This document shows, in pieces, positions 7,491-15,618 of a stretch of DNA of 64,000 nucleotides. Position numbers and translations under genes: made by a program. Under the pieces are notes generated by a model. That model saw only the letters and a program-made list of their open reading frames with translations, did not search any database and was not told the DNA's origin. Positions within the stretch are counted from its first letter, which is position 1. Each line of letters opens with the position of its first letter. Source of the DNA: Demequina iriomotensis (lineage in GTDB: Bacteria > Actinomycetota > Actinomycetes > Actinomycetales > Demequinaceae); contig NZ_BBME01000012.1 in assembly GCF_000971395.1 (NCBI RefSeq), positions 186,001 through 250,000 on the forward strand. The letters run 5' to 3'.

Positions 7491-8530
7491 ACGGAACCGC
7501 GTCGACCCCGCGCGAGTCGCGGTGGGGGGCCAGGCTCAACTCCGTCGACTACATGCGCGAGGCCGTGCTGTTCGACGGCTCGCGCGTGCGGGCGCAGTAC
7601 ACGCGCTTCTGGCTGCTGCTCATCCTCGCGTCGGTGATCGCGACCGCTGGCGTGGTCGCCGACTCCACGGCGACCGTCATCGGCGCCATGATCGTCGCGC
7701 CCCTCATGCGTCCCATCCAGGGCACCATGCTCTCGACCGTGCTGGGCGACCACCGCAACCTCGTGCGGTCGGTGTCGACCATGGTCGCGGGCGCGGCGGC
7801 GGCCATCGGCGTGGGGTTCGTCATCGGGCTCATCGTCATCCAGCCCATCACCGCGGCGACCAACGGCCAGGTGGCTGGCCGCGTGTCCCCGGGGGTGGTC
7901 GACCTCCTCGCCGCGCTCGCCACCGGGGTGGTCGGCTCGATCGCGCTGCTGCGCTCCGACATCTCGGACACCCTGCCGGGTGTGGCGATCGCGATCTCCC
8001 TGGTGCCGCCCCTCACGGTCGTGGGCCTCACGATGGAGTCGGGCGCGTGGTCCCAGGCCGCGGGAGCGCTGCTGCTCTTCCTCACCAACGTCGCGGCGAT
8101 CCTCGCGACCGGCTCCGTGGTGATGGCGATCTACGGCTTCGCCAACGTGCGCATCGAGCTCGCGGAGGACAAGGAGGCGGAGCGACGCCGTCGCGCCCGC
8201 GCCTACCTCACGACCATCGTGCTGCTGCTCGTCGTCGCCGTGCCCCTCGCCTACTCGACCGCGCAGACCATCGAGTCGCGCTCGCGCATGGGCCGCGTCA
8301 CGACGTTCGTCGACGAGGCGACCGAGGGCACCCGCTGGGATCTCGTGTCGATCACCCCGCGCGAGGGCGGGAGGATCCACGTCATCGTCAAGGGCGAGCC
8401 GCCCCTGCCCGACATGGGTCAGGTCTACGACGCCATGGCCGCCGATGGCCTGGACACGTCGCTCATCGAGGTCGAGCTGGTGCCCACGTACACGTTCGAC
8501 GCCGAGCACCTCGACGCCCCAACGAGCTGA
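7487..8530 (+). CDS. DUF389 family membrane protein
   Basis: Protein of 347 residues with the core IATAGVVADSTATVIGAMIV and at least six hydrophobic segments, typical of the short DUF389 (TIGR00341-like) membrane family of unknown function. The soluble C-terminal tail ends in VELVPTYTFDAEHLDAP. The start is uncertain. TTG 7487 overlaps the SHOCT stop (TTGA) and includes the RLNSVDYMREAVLFDG segment that appears to belong to the domain. ATG 7553 would cut into it. It ends a three-gene unit and is followed by an unusually repeat-rich gap. Confidence 0.8.
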   Translation: MNGTASTPRESRWGARLNSVDYMREAVLFDGSRVRAQYTRFWLLLILASVIATAGVVADSTATVIGAMIVAPLMRPIQGTMLSTVLGDHRNLVRSVSTMVAGAAAAIGVGFVIGLIVIQPITAATNGQVAGRVSPGVVDLLAALATGVVGSIALLRSDISDTLPGVAIAISLVPPLTVVGLTMESGAWSQAAGALLLFLTNVAAILATGSVVMAIYGFANVRIELAEDKEAERRRRARAYLTTIVLLLVVAVPLAYSTAQTIESRSRMGRVTTFVDEATEGTRWDLVSITPREGGRIHVIVKGEPPLPDMGQVYDAMAADGLDTSLIEVELVPTYTFDAEHLDAPTS

Positions 8531-8536
8531 CCACGC

Positions 8537-8634
8537 TGACAGTTGCAACGGATTTCACGTCGACACCCCGTGGCGCGACGGTGAAAACGGTGCGACACGC
8601 CGACAACCCGGGACCAACTCCGTTGCAGGTGTCA
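8537..8634. repeat. 98-nt palindromic element, copy A
   Basis: Outer arms TGACAGTTGCAACGGA and TCCGTTGCAGGTGTCA pair at 14 of 16 positions. Inside lies a second inverted pair (TTTCAC with GTGAAA). Read on the minus strand, most of it aligns with the element at 45614-45712, including CAACGGAGTTGGTCCCGGGT. Confidence 0.85.
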
Positions 8635-8636
8635 GA

Positions 8637-8670
8637 GGGGGTCGGGCGGGGGCGGGCGGGGTCGGGCGGG
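8637..8670 (+). other. G-rich tract with G-quadruplex potential
   Basis: Seven runs of three or more G are separated by 1-2 nt. It lies between the 98-nt element and a perfect-looking hairpin, downstream of the DUF389 gene. Confidence 0.6.
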
Positions 8671-8697
8671 ATCGCGGCGTCGCGCTCCCGGGATGCA

Positions 8698-8744
8698 CGA
8701 AGGGGACGATGCCCGGGTACGGTACCCGCGCATCGTCCCCTTCG
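8698..8744. terminator. Strong hairpin between convergent genes
   Basis: Arms of 23 nt (8698-8720 and 8722-8744) pair at 22 positions around a single-base centre. Each arm contains the GGGACGATGC motif seen across the window. It lies between the DUF389 gene and the convergent ABC exporter and can end both transcripts. Confidence 0.75.
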
Positions 8745-8756
8745 CTTCGGGACCGG

Positions 8757-10727
8757 TCAGACCTGCTCGCCCGCGTGCGCGGGACCCTCCGGGTGCGGCA
8801 CCGACGGGTCGTCGAACACCGTCGCGAGCTCGCCCGTGGTCGGGTCGACCGGGTCGATCGGCGGCTCGACGTCCTCAAGGGGCGCCGCGAACTGGGCCTC
8901 GTAGAGCCGTGCGTACGCGCCCTTGGCCCTGAGGAGCTGCTCGTGGTTCCCCTGCTCGACGATGCTGCCGTTCTCCATCACCAGGATGAGGTCGGCGTCG
9001 CGGATGGTCGACAGGCGGTGCGCGATGACGAACGCGGTGCGGTCCTTGCGCAGGTCCGCCATGGCGCGCTGGACCAGCAGCTCGGTGCGGGTGTCCACCG
9101 ACGAGGTCGCCTCGTCGAGGATGAGCACCTGCGGCTGGGCGACGAACGCACGCGCGATGGTGACCAGCTGGCGCTCGCCCGCCGAGAGGTTGGTCGCGTC
9201 GTCGTCGAGGACCGTGTCGTAGCCGTCGGGCAGCGAGTGCACGAACCGGTCGACGTACGCGGCCTTGGCGGCGGCGAGGATCTCCTCCTCCGTCGCGTCC
9301 GTGCGGCCGTACGCGATGTTGTCGCGGATGGTGCCGCCGAACAGCCACGTGTCCTGGAGCACCATGCCCGTGCGGGAGCGCAGGTCCGCGCGGGTCATCG
9401 CGGCGGTGTCCGTGCCGTCGAGCGTGATGCGACCGCTCGTGAGCTCGTAGAACCGCATGACCAGGTTGACGAGCGTGGTCTTGCCCGCGCCCGTGGGTCC
9501 CACGATCGCGACCGTGCGGCCCGGCTCGACCACCAGGTCGAGGTTGTCGATGAGCGGCTTGTCCTCGACGTAGCGGAAGGAGACGTCTTCGAACACGAGC
9601 CGCCCGTGGTCGTCCGTGGGGCTCTGGGCCGGCTCCGGATCGGCGCCCTGCTCCTCGGCGTCGAGCAGCTCGAACACGCGCTCGGCGCTCGCCACGCCCG
9701 ACTGCAGCAGGTTCGCCATCGAGCCGAGCTGGCTCACGGGCTGCTGGAACTGCCGGGAGTACTGGATGAAGGCCTGGACGTCGCCGAGCGTCATCGTGCC
9801 GTTCGCGACCCGGAGCCCGCCGACGACCGCGATCGCCACGTACACGAGGTTCCCGATGAACATCGCCGACGGCATGATGATCCCCGAGATGAACTGCGCG
9901 CCGAAGCTCGCCTCGTAGAGCTCCTCGTTCTTGCGCGCGAACTCCTCGCGCGACTCGCGGCCGCGGCCGAAGACCTTGACGAGCGTGTGCCCGGTGTAGG
10001 CCTCCTCGATCTGCGAGTTGAGGTCGCCCGTGTGCTTCCACTGCGCGACGAACTTGGGCTGCGACCGCTTCGCGACCAGCGCGACGATCACCGTGGTGAG
10101 CGGGATCGAGATGAGCGCGACGAGCGCGAGCCCCCACGAGATCGAGAACATCATGATGAGGATGCCGATCACGGTGAGCACCGACGTGAAGATCTGGCTC
10201 AGCGTCTGCTGGAAGGTCTGCGCGATGTTGTCGATGTCGTTGGTGACGCGGCTGAGCAGGTCACCGCGCTGGTGACGGTCGAAGTAGCTGAGCGGCAGCC
10301 GGTGGATCTTGTCCTCGACCTCCTGCCGCAGCCGGTACATCGTGCGCTGGGTCACGCCGTTGAGGATGAAGCCCTGGAGCAGGCCCAGCACGGTGGAGCC
10401 GATGTAGATGACGACCACCCAGAGCAGGATGCCGTGGAGCTTCGGGAAGTCGACGCCTACCGCGAGGAAGCCCTCGAAGATGACGGTGGTCGCGTTGCCG
10501 AGGATCTTGGGACCCACGACGGACAGCGCGACGGAGCCGACGCCGAGGATCGCGACGACCACGACGAGCAGGATCTCGGGCTTGAGCAGCCCCGCGAGGC
10601 GCTTGCCGGACTCGGCGAAGTTGCCGGCCTTCTCGCCGGGCGCCCCCATGCCGGGGCCGCCGGGGCCGTGCTGGCGCTGAGGCGGGCGCGGGGCGTCCCG
10701 CTTCGTCTCGGTGGCGTTGTCGCTCAT
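8757..10727 (-). CDS. ABC exporter subunit with consensus catalytic site (type I, fused TMD-NBD)
   Basis: Protein of 656 residues. A Pro/Gly-rich N-terminus (1-40) precedes six membrane helices (about 50-335) and a nucleotide-binding domain with Walker A GPTGAGKTT (410-418), signature LSAGERQ, Walker B VLILDEATSSVD with the catalytic Glu, and H-loop IAHRLSTI. The start ATG 10727 overlaps the stop of the upstream partner (ATGA), so the two are translationally coupled. The partner carries a degenerate site, so the pair should form a heterodimeric exporter of the TM287/288 or BmrCD kind. With TetR upstream, a drug or lipid substrate is likely but not shown. Confidence 0.93.
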   Translation of the reverse strand: MSDNATETKRDAPRPPQRQHGPGGPGMGAPGEKAGNFAESGKRLAGLLKPEILLVVVVAILGVGSVALSVVGPKILGNATTVIFEGFLAVGVDFPKLHGILLWVVVIYIGSTVLGLLQGFILNGVTQRTMYRLRQEVEDKIHRLPLSYFDRHQRGDLLSRVTNDIDNIAQTFQQTLSQIFTSVLTVIGILIMMFSISWGLALVALISIPLTTVIVALVAKRSQPKFVAQWKHTGDLNSQIEEAYTGHTLVKVFGRGRESREEFARKNEELYEASFGAQFISGIIMPSAMFIGNLVYVAIAVVGGLRVANGTMTLGDVQAFIQYSRQFQQPVSQLGSMANLLQSGVASAERVFELLDAEEQGADPEPAQSPTDDHGRLVFEDVSFRYVEDKPLIDNLDLVVEPGRTVAIVGPTGAGKTTLVNLVMRFYELTSGRITLDGTDTAAMTRADLRSRTGMVLQDTWLFGGTIRDNIAYGRTDATEEEILAAAKAAYVDRFVHSLPDGYDTVLDDDATNLSAGERQLVTIARAFVAQPQVLILDEATSSVDTRTELLVQRAMADLRKDRTAFVIAHRLSTIRDADLILVMENGSIVEQGNHEQLLRAKGAYARLYEAQFAAPLEDVEPPIDPVDPTTGELATVFDDPSVPHPEGPAHAGEQV

Positions 10728-12457
10728 CCGGCCACCTCCTCGGCTCGCAGCTGGGTACTGACGATCTCCTGGTAGGTGGGCGAGGTCTCGAGCAGCTGGG
10801 CATGGGTGCCGCGGTCGACGATGCGCCCGTCCTCCATCACGAGGATGAGGTCCGCGTCGACGATGCTCGAGACGCGCTGCGCCACGACGATCACGGTCGC
10901 GTCGGTGACCTCGCGGTCGAGCGCGGCCCGCAGGCGCGCGTCGGTCGCGGTATCGAGCGCCGAGAACGAGTCGTCGAAGATCAGGACGTCGGGCTGGCGC
11001 ACGAGGGCGCGCGCGATGCTGAGCCGCTGGCGCTGCCCGCCCGAGACTGTGGTGCCGCCCTGGGCCACCGGGGTGTCGAGCCCGTCGGGCATCGCGCGGA
11101 CGAAGTCCTCGCCCTGCGCGATCGCGAGCGCCTCCCACAGCTCCTGGTCCGTCGCCTCCTCGCGCCCGTAGCGGAGGTTGGAGCCCACGGTGCCGGCGAA
11201 CAGGTACGGGCGCTGGGGCACCAGGCCGATGCGGGACCACAGGGACTCGAGGTCCGCCCTGCGGACGTCGAGCCCGCCGACGGTCACCGACCCCGCGGTC
11301 ACGTCGTGGAGGCGCGGGATGAGGCTGATGAGCGTGGTCTTGCCCGCGCCCGTCGACCCGATGATCGCGGTGGTGGTGCCGCGCCGCGCGGTGAACGAGA
11401 TGTCCGACAGCACCGGCTGCTCGGCACCCGGGTACGTGAAGGTCACCTTGTCGAAGACCACCTCGCCGGTCGAGGGGACCTGGGCCGCCGCATCGTCCCC
11501 CCGCACCGTGCTCTCGGTGCTGAGGACCTCGCCGATGCGATCGGCGGCGACCGCGGCGCGGGGCACGAGCACGAACAGGAAGGTGGCCATGACGACCGAG
11601 AAGAGGATCTGGGCGAGGTAGCTGAGGAACGCGGTGAGCGCGCCCACCTGCATCTCGCCCGAGTCGATGCGGTAGCCGCCGAACCAGATGACCGCCGCCG
11701 ACCCGGCGTTCACGACGAACAGCACGAGGGGGAACATCGCGGCCATGAGGCGGCCGGCCTTGAGCGCCGACTCCGTGACGAGCGCGTTGGCGTCGGCGAA
11801 GCGCGCCTCCTCGACGGGCTCGCGCACGAACGCGCGCACCACGCGGATGCCCGTGAGCTGCTCGCGCAGCACGCGGTTGATGCCGTCGATGCGGACCTGC
11901 ATGCGCCGGAAGTGCGGCACCATGCGCCACACGATGAGGAGCACGATGATGATGAGCGCCGGGATCGCGACCGCCATGATCCAGCTGAGCTCGGGGTCCT
12001 GGTCGATCGCGAGCGCGATGCCGCCGATGAGGGTGAACGGCGTGGTCATGAACATCGTGCACGTCATCACCACGAGCATCTGCACCTGCTGCACGTCGTT
12101 GGTGGTGCGGGTGATGAGCGACGGCGCGCCGAAGCGCTGGACCTCGGCCTCCGAGTAGGTGGCGACCCGGCCGAAGACGTCCCGCCGCAGGTCGCGGCCG
12201 ACCCGCATCGCGAGCTTGGCGCCGAAGTACACGGCCGCGATGGTGCACACGAGGCCGAGCAGCGACAGCGCGAGCATCCAGCCGCCCATGCGCCAGATGT
12301 AGTCCGTGTCGCCGGTGGCGACGCCCTTGTCGATGATGTCCGCGTTGAGCGTCGGCAGGTACAGGTTGACGATGGCCTGCGCGCACTGGAAGACGACCAC
12401 TCCGACGAGCAGCCGCCAGTACGGTCGGACCGAGGAGACGAGGAGCCTCCAGAGCAT
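10724..12457 (-). CDS. ABC exporter subunit with degenerate ATPase site
   Basis: Protein of 577 residues, six membrane helices (about 1-310) plus a nucleotide-binding domain. Walker A GSTGAGKTT (367-375) and signature VSGGQRQR (471-478) are consensus. The Walker B is VLIFDDSFSALD, with Asp496 where the catalytic Glu is expected, and the H-loop reads AQRVSSI, with Gln for His. Both changes are known from the degenerate half of heterodimeric exporters. ATG 12457 follows the TetR stop by a few bases, and its own stop overlaps the next subunit's start. The three genes therefore form one operon under the TetR protein. Confidence 0.94.
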   Translation of the reverse strand: MLWRLLVSSVRPYWRLLVGVVVFQCAQAIVNLYLPTLNADIIDKGVATGDTDYIWRMGGWMLALSLLGLVCTIAAVYFGAKLAMRVGRDLRRDVFGRVATYSEAEVQRFGAPSLITRTTNDVQQVQMLVVMTCTMFMTTPFTLIGGIALAIDQDPELSWIMAVAIPALIIIVLLIVWRMVPHFRRMQVRIDGINRVLREQLTGIRVVRAFVREPVEEARFADANALVTESALKAGRLMAAMFPLVLFVVNAGSAAVIWFGGYRIDSGEMQVGALTAFLSYLAQILFSVVMATFLFVLVPRAAVAADRIGEVLSTESTVRGDDAAAQVPSTGEVVFDKVTFTYPGAEQPVLSDISFTARRGTTTAIIGSTGAGKTTLISLIPRLHDVTAGSVTVGGLDVRRADLESLWSRIGLVPQRPYLFAGTVGSNLRYGREEATDQELWEALAIAQGEDFVRAMPDGLDTPVAQGGTTVSGGQRQRLSIARALVRQPDVLIFDDSFSALDTATDARLRAALDREVTDATVIVVAQRVSSIVDADLILVMEDGRIVDRGTHAQLLETSPTYQEIVSTQLRAEEVAG

Positions 12458-12462
12458 AGGGA

Positions 12463-13059
12463 TCAGTCCCCTTCCTTGGCGATGCCATGGAGGATGAAGT
12501 CGGCGAGCTCGGAGGGGTCCGAGGCCGGGCTGGTGGTCAGGAACGGCATCGTGGTGCCGAACACCAGGATGCGCAGATAGTCGACGGCTGTCGCGATGGG
12601 GACGCGGATCCGGTCCCTGTCGGGCTCGAGCAGGCGCTCGACCACGCCGGTGACCTCGCCGAGCGGAGGCTTGCGATGGCCGTGAGCCCCGGGTCCGGCG
12701 TGGCGGGCGTGCTCGCGGGGACCGAGCGCCGACATGAAGCGGATCACCCCGGAGACCCGGCTGTGGAGCACGCTCACGATGAGCTCGATCTTGGTCTCGA
12801 GGCTGAGCGTCGGGTCGACGTCCTCGAGGAAGCCGCGGATCTCGCTCGGGTCCATGACTTTCGCGATCGCGGCGTCGAGCAGCGCGTCCTTGTCGGCGAA
12901 GGCGCGGTAGACGGTGCCTTCGGCGATGCCCGCCGCCTCGGCGATCTCGCGGGTGGTGACCTCGGCGCCGCGCTCGAGGATGAGCGGGATCACGGCATCG
13001 ACGATGTGCCGGCGGCGCTCCTCGACGGGCATGGGGCGCGCGCGTCGGGTGGTGGTCAC
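12463..13059 (-). CDS. TetR family regulator of the ABC exporter
   Basis: Protein of 198 residues. The N-terminal helix-turn-helix (about 28-58, TTREIAEAAGIAEGTVYRAF) is clear; the C-terminal ligand-binding domain is divergent, as usual. GTG 13059 is chosen for length; ATG 13032 is an alternative. A perfect 16-bp palindrome lies 15 bp upstream, well placed for autorepression. Being first in the operon with two exporter subunits, it most likely represses the exporter until a substrate-like ligand binds. Confidence 0.88.
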   Translation of the reverse strand: MTTTRRARPMPVEERRRHIVDAVIPLILERGAEVTTREIAEAAGIAEGTVYRAFADKDALLDAAIAKVMDPSEIRGFLEDVDPTLSLETKIELIVSVLHSRVSGVIRFMSALGPREHARHAGPGAHGHRKPPLGEVTGVVERLLEPDRDRIRVPIATAVDYLRILVFGTTMPFLTTSPASDPSELADFILHGIAKEGD

Positions 13060-13068
13060 CCGACCACG

Positions 13069-13689
13069 TTAAGTGAGTGAGTACTCACTCCGCAAGTCGA
13101 CGGCCTCTCCCCGCAGCCGGCGCGCGAACGTCACCGTCGCATCGTCCCCCGCCACCGCCGCGAAACCGACGCGCGGGTAGAACGCCTGGGCACCGGCGTT
13201 GGCGCGCTCGGCGACCAGGTGTACGCCGCCGACGCCGCGCTGCGAGAGCAGCGCGCAGGCCGCCTCGATGAGGGCGCGGCCGGCGCCGCGACCCTGCTGA
13301 TCGGGGAGGAGGTCGATGTGAAGGTGGGCGGGGTAGGCGTCGAGCGCCGGGATCAGCATGCGTGACGGGTCGGCGGCGCTCGGCAGGAGCCACGCGTCGT
13401 CCGGCGTGCGCGCCGATCGCCGCGCCCCGACGCGCGGCCACCAGACCCGCACGAACCAGTCCTGGAACTCCCGCGTGTCCGAGGTCCCGAGGACGTAGCC
13501 GCGGACCTCGCCGTCCACGTCCCACACCAGGCAGAACCCGCCGGGTCCGTGGAGGTACGGCGTCGCGTAGACGTCCGCGAGCGCGCCGTCGTCGCCGAAC
13601 CGTCCCGTCGCATCGTCCCCCTGAGCCCCGGTCAGCAGGCAGATGCGCGCGATCGCATCGCCGTCCCGCGGCTCGGCGGCGCGGATCAT
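13069..13689 (-). CDS. GNAT family N-acetyltransferase
   Basis: Protein of 206 residues starting MIRAAEPRDGDAIARICLLTG. The acetyl-CoA binding motif is visible as DLLPDQQGRGAGRALIEAA (about residues 148-166), followed by a C-terminal AFYPRVGFAAV strand. The substrate is unknown. The N-terminal LTGAQGDDATGRFGDDGALADVYA segment resembles GNAT proteins that acetylate small molecules. ATG 13689 overlaps the stop of the FUSC-like gene (ATGA). The open frame extends far upstream without family resemblance, so the coupled ATG is used. Its 3' end contains the TetR operator. Confidence 0.85.
   Translation of the reverse strand: MIRAAEPRDGDAIARICLLTGAQGDDATGRFGDDGALADVYATPYLHGPGGFCLVWDVDGEVRGYVLGTSDTREFQDWFVRVWWPRVGARRSARTPDDAWLLPSAADPSRMLIPALDAYPAHLHIDLLPDQQGRGAGRALIEAACALLSQRGVGGVHLVAERANAGAQAFYPRVGFAAVAGDDATVTFARRLRGEAVDLRSEYSLT
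13075..13090. promoter_or_regulatory. Probable TetR operator
   Basis: Perfect palindrome GAGTGAGTACTCACTC just upstream of the TetR gene. It lies within the last codons of the GNAT gene, so the operator doubles as coding sequence (…EYSLT). Confidence 0.75.
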
Positions 13690-14639
13690 GCCGCGCGCTC
13701 CTCGCGCCGCTCGACGGCGCGCACGCCAAGGGCGAGCACCATCGCGATGGCGGCGCCCAGGAGGGTGAGGCCGACGCGGTCGAGCGCGGTGTCCCACGCG
13801 GCCCCCAGGTCGCCGGCGCCCGCGATGAGCACCGTCGCCACCGCGACGTACGCGCCCGCGGCCCGCCGCGAGCGCACGAGCGCCCACGAGATCCCCGCCA
13901 GGAGCGCGAGCCCGGCGAGGACGACGAGGACCCATGCGGGCAGCATCGTGGCGATCACCGCGCCGACGAGCGCGCCGATCAGCGTCCCGGTCACGCGCCC
14001 GATCGCGCGCGCCCGCGTCTCCACGTAGCCCGGCACCAGCACCGCGCACAGCGCGACCACCACCCACAGGGCGTTCGGGAGCTCGAGCAGCGTCGCGATC
14101 CCGATGGCGAGGCCGGAGCCGATCGCGAGCGTGCCCATGAACGCCCACGTGACCCGGCGTGAGAGCGGCTCCGGGGGGAGGCGGCGGGACAGGGTGAGGC
14201 GGGCGACCAGCACCACCGAGGCGGCGCCCGCCATCACGCCGACGGCCGCCTCGCCGGCGCCCAGCGAGGCCGTGCCGGTCCCGGCCGCTGCCACCACCAC
14301 CGGCGCCGAGCCGATGACGGGCCCGAGCCTGCGCAGGAGCGGCTGCCCCGCCACCGCGGACGCCGCGACGATCATCGCGAGCAGCAGCGGGTCGCCCGCC
14401 GCGGTGGTCGCGAGCGCGGCGAGCACCGCCACCACCGCGCCGAATCCCAGCGGGAGCCGCGGATCCTCGGCGCGCAGGGTCACCAGCAGCACGGACAACC
14501 CACCGAGCGACGCCGCGACGCCGAGCTCGGGCCCGCCCCACCACGCGGCGAGGAGGCCCACGCCCAGCACCACCGCGACCAGGACGGATGCGGCTCCTAG
14601 CGCCTTCGCCGGCGGGAGAAGTCGCGGGACCGTGGCCAT
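13686..14639 (-). CDS. FUSC-like multi-pass membrane protein
   Basis: Protein of 317 residues with about ten hydrophobic segments and a pattern like the aromatic acid exporter (FUSC/DUF939) group: an N-terminal hydrophobic half, a polar linker LTLSRRLPPEPLSRRVTWAF (about 150-170), then a second half with PNALWVVVALCAVLVPGY. Function is inferred as efflux. ATG 14639 follows TACGCT by 6 nt, which suggests a leaderless transcript. It overlaps the downstream GNAT gene and is divergent from the TRIC-type channel. Confidence 0.75.
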   Translation of the reverse strand: MATVPRLLPPAKALGAASVLVAVVLGVGLLAAWWGGPELGVAASLGGLSVLLVTLRAEDPRLPLGFGAVVAVLAALATTAAGDPLLLAMIVAASAVAGQPLLRRLGPVIGSAPVVVAAAGTGTASLGAGEAAVGVMAGAASVVLVARLTLSRRLPPEPLSRRVTWAFMGTLAIGSGLAIGIATLLELPNALWVVVALCAVLVPGYVETRARAIGRVTGTLIGALVGAVIATMLPAWVLVVLAGLALLAGISWALVRSRRAAGAYVAVATVLIAGAGDLGAAWDTALDRVGLTLLGAAIAMVLALGVRAVERREERAA

Positions 14640-14645
14640 GGGACG

Positions 14646-14651
14646 AGCGTA
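14646..14651 (-). promoter_or_regulatory. Putative -10 of the FUSC-like gene
   Basis: TACGCT, 6 nt before ATG 14639. Confidence 0.5.
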
Positions 14652-14662
14652 GACGGCTCCCC

Positions 14663-14668
14663 TACGCT
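14663..14668 (+). promoter_or_regulatory. Putative -10 of the TRIC-type gene
   Basis: TACGCT, 6 nt before GTG 14675. It is divergent to the FUSC-like promoter, with only 11 bp between the two hexamers. Confidence 0.5.
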
Positions 14669-14674
14669 GGTGCC

Positions 14675-15463
14675 GTGCGACCTGACGTGCTCGACATCCC
14701 GTTGTTCGTCAACCTCCTGGCGGTGTTCGTGGGGGCGCTCGGCGGCACCATCCGGGCCGGCGAGGACGACCGCACGGACCTGGTCGGCGTGCTCACGCTC
14801 GCGGCCGCGATGGGCTTCGGCGGCGGGGTGATCCGCGACATCCTGCTGGGCAACCTGCCGCCGGCGGCGTTCCGCGAGCCGCTCTACCTGGTGACGGCCG
14901 CCGTCGCGGCGGGCGTCGGGATGCTGTTCCTCTACTACCTCAAGAAGCTCGGGCCGTTCCTGTGGTGGCTCGACACGCTCATCGTCGGGCTGTTCGCGTG
15001 CGTGGGCGCCAACGCGGCGCTCATCGCGGGGCTCGGTCGCCTGCCGACCGTGGTGATCGGCACCATCGGAGCCGTCGGCGGGCTCATCCTCACCGATATC
15101 CTCCAGGCGCGGCCCTCCTCGATCATGTACGCGGGCCCGCCGAACGCGGTCGCGGGCATGGCCGGCTCCATCGTCTACGCACTGGTCTACACGGGCACGC
15201 AGCCGGTGGTCACCACGTCGCTCGCGGTCGCGGCCACGCTGCTGGTGCGCCTCACGGGACCGCTCTTCCACCTCGAGGTGCCGCAGCCGCGCAAGCATGC
15301 GTACGACCTCAAGCGGGCGCGCATGGAGGCCGACTCCAGGCGGCGCGCCAAGGCCGAGGAGAAGTCGGTGCGCCGGGCGCAGAAGTCGGTCCGGCTGCGG
15401 GAGAAGCGCGAGCGCGCGCGTGCCGCGGAGCTCGAGGAGCCGGACATCACCGGCCACGCCTGA
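14675..15463 (+). CDS. TRIC cation channel family protein (UPF0126/YicG type)
   Basis: Protein of 262 residues. Two repeats of three membrane helices, each with the glycine-rich motif of the family: GFGGGVIRDILLGNLPPAAF in the first and AVGGLILTDILQARPSSIMY in the second. The C-terminal tail (about 210-262) is charged and rich in Arg, Lys and Glu, likely cytoplasmic. The family forms trimeric monovalent cation channels; the physiological role in bacteria is open. GTG 14675 is supported by TACGCT 6 nt upstream; a longer in-frame start at 14588 would run over that promoter. Confidence 0.88.
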   Translation: MRPDVLDIPLFVNLLAVFVGALGGTIRAGEDDRTDLVGVLTLAAAMGFGGGVIRDILLGNLPPAAFREPLYLVTAAVAAGVGMLFLYYLKKLGPFLWWLDTLIVGLFACVGANAALIAGLGRLPTVVIGTIGAVGGLILTDILQARPSSIMYAGPPNAVAGMAGSIVYALVYTGTQPVVTTSLAVAATLLVRLTGPLFHLEVPQPRKHAYDLKRARMEADSRRRAKAEEKSVRRAQKSVRLREKRERARAAELEEPDITGHA

Positions 15464-15483
15464 CCCACCGTGCGCCACGTCTT

Positions 15484-15555
15484 CACTGCGCTTGGCGCAT
15501 GGGATCTGGAGATCCTGGCGGCGGATCCAGCCTTCGCGCATGGGATCTTGAGGCC
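15484..15555 (+). repeat. 72-nt inverted repeat, left copy
   Basis: Contains two tandem submotifs of the form GCGCATGGGATCTKGAG, 41 nt apart. It pairs with the inverted copy at 16505-16576, which has the same length and the same 41-nt phasing. Within it, 15531-15553 matches the right copy at 22 of 23 positions. Confidence 0.88.
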
Positions 15556-15618
15556 GCTCCTCCACAGATCCGCCCCGGGCGCTTCCCCACCGCGATGCCT
15601 GGCAGTAGTCAGGCGGGT

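Noticed and set aside
8757..12488. Apparent single fused protein covering both ABC exporter subunits on the minus strand
   Set aside because: The upstream part is an out-of-frame shadow of the first subunit; the real second subunit starts at ATG 10727 with an ATGA overlap.
13686..14544. Long upstream extension of the acetyltransferase frame
   Set aside because: It is antisense-like low-complexity sequence over the FUSC gene; the coupled ATG 13689 starts the recognisable GNAT domain.
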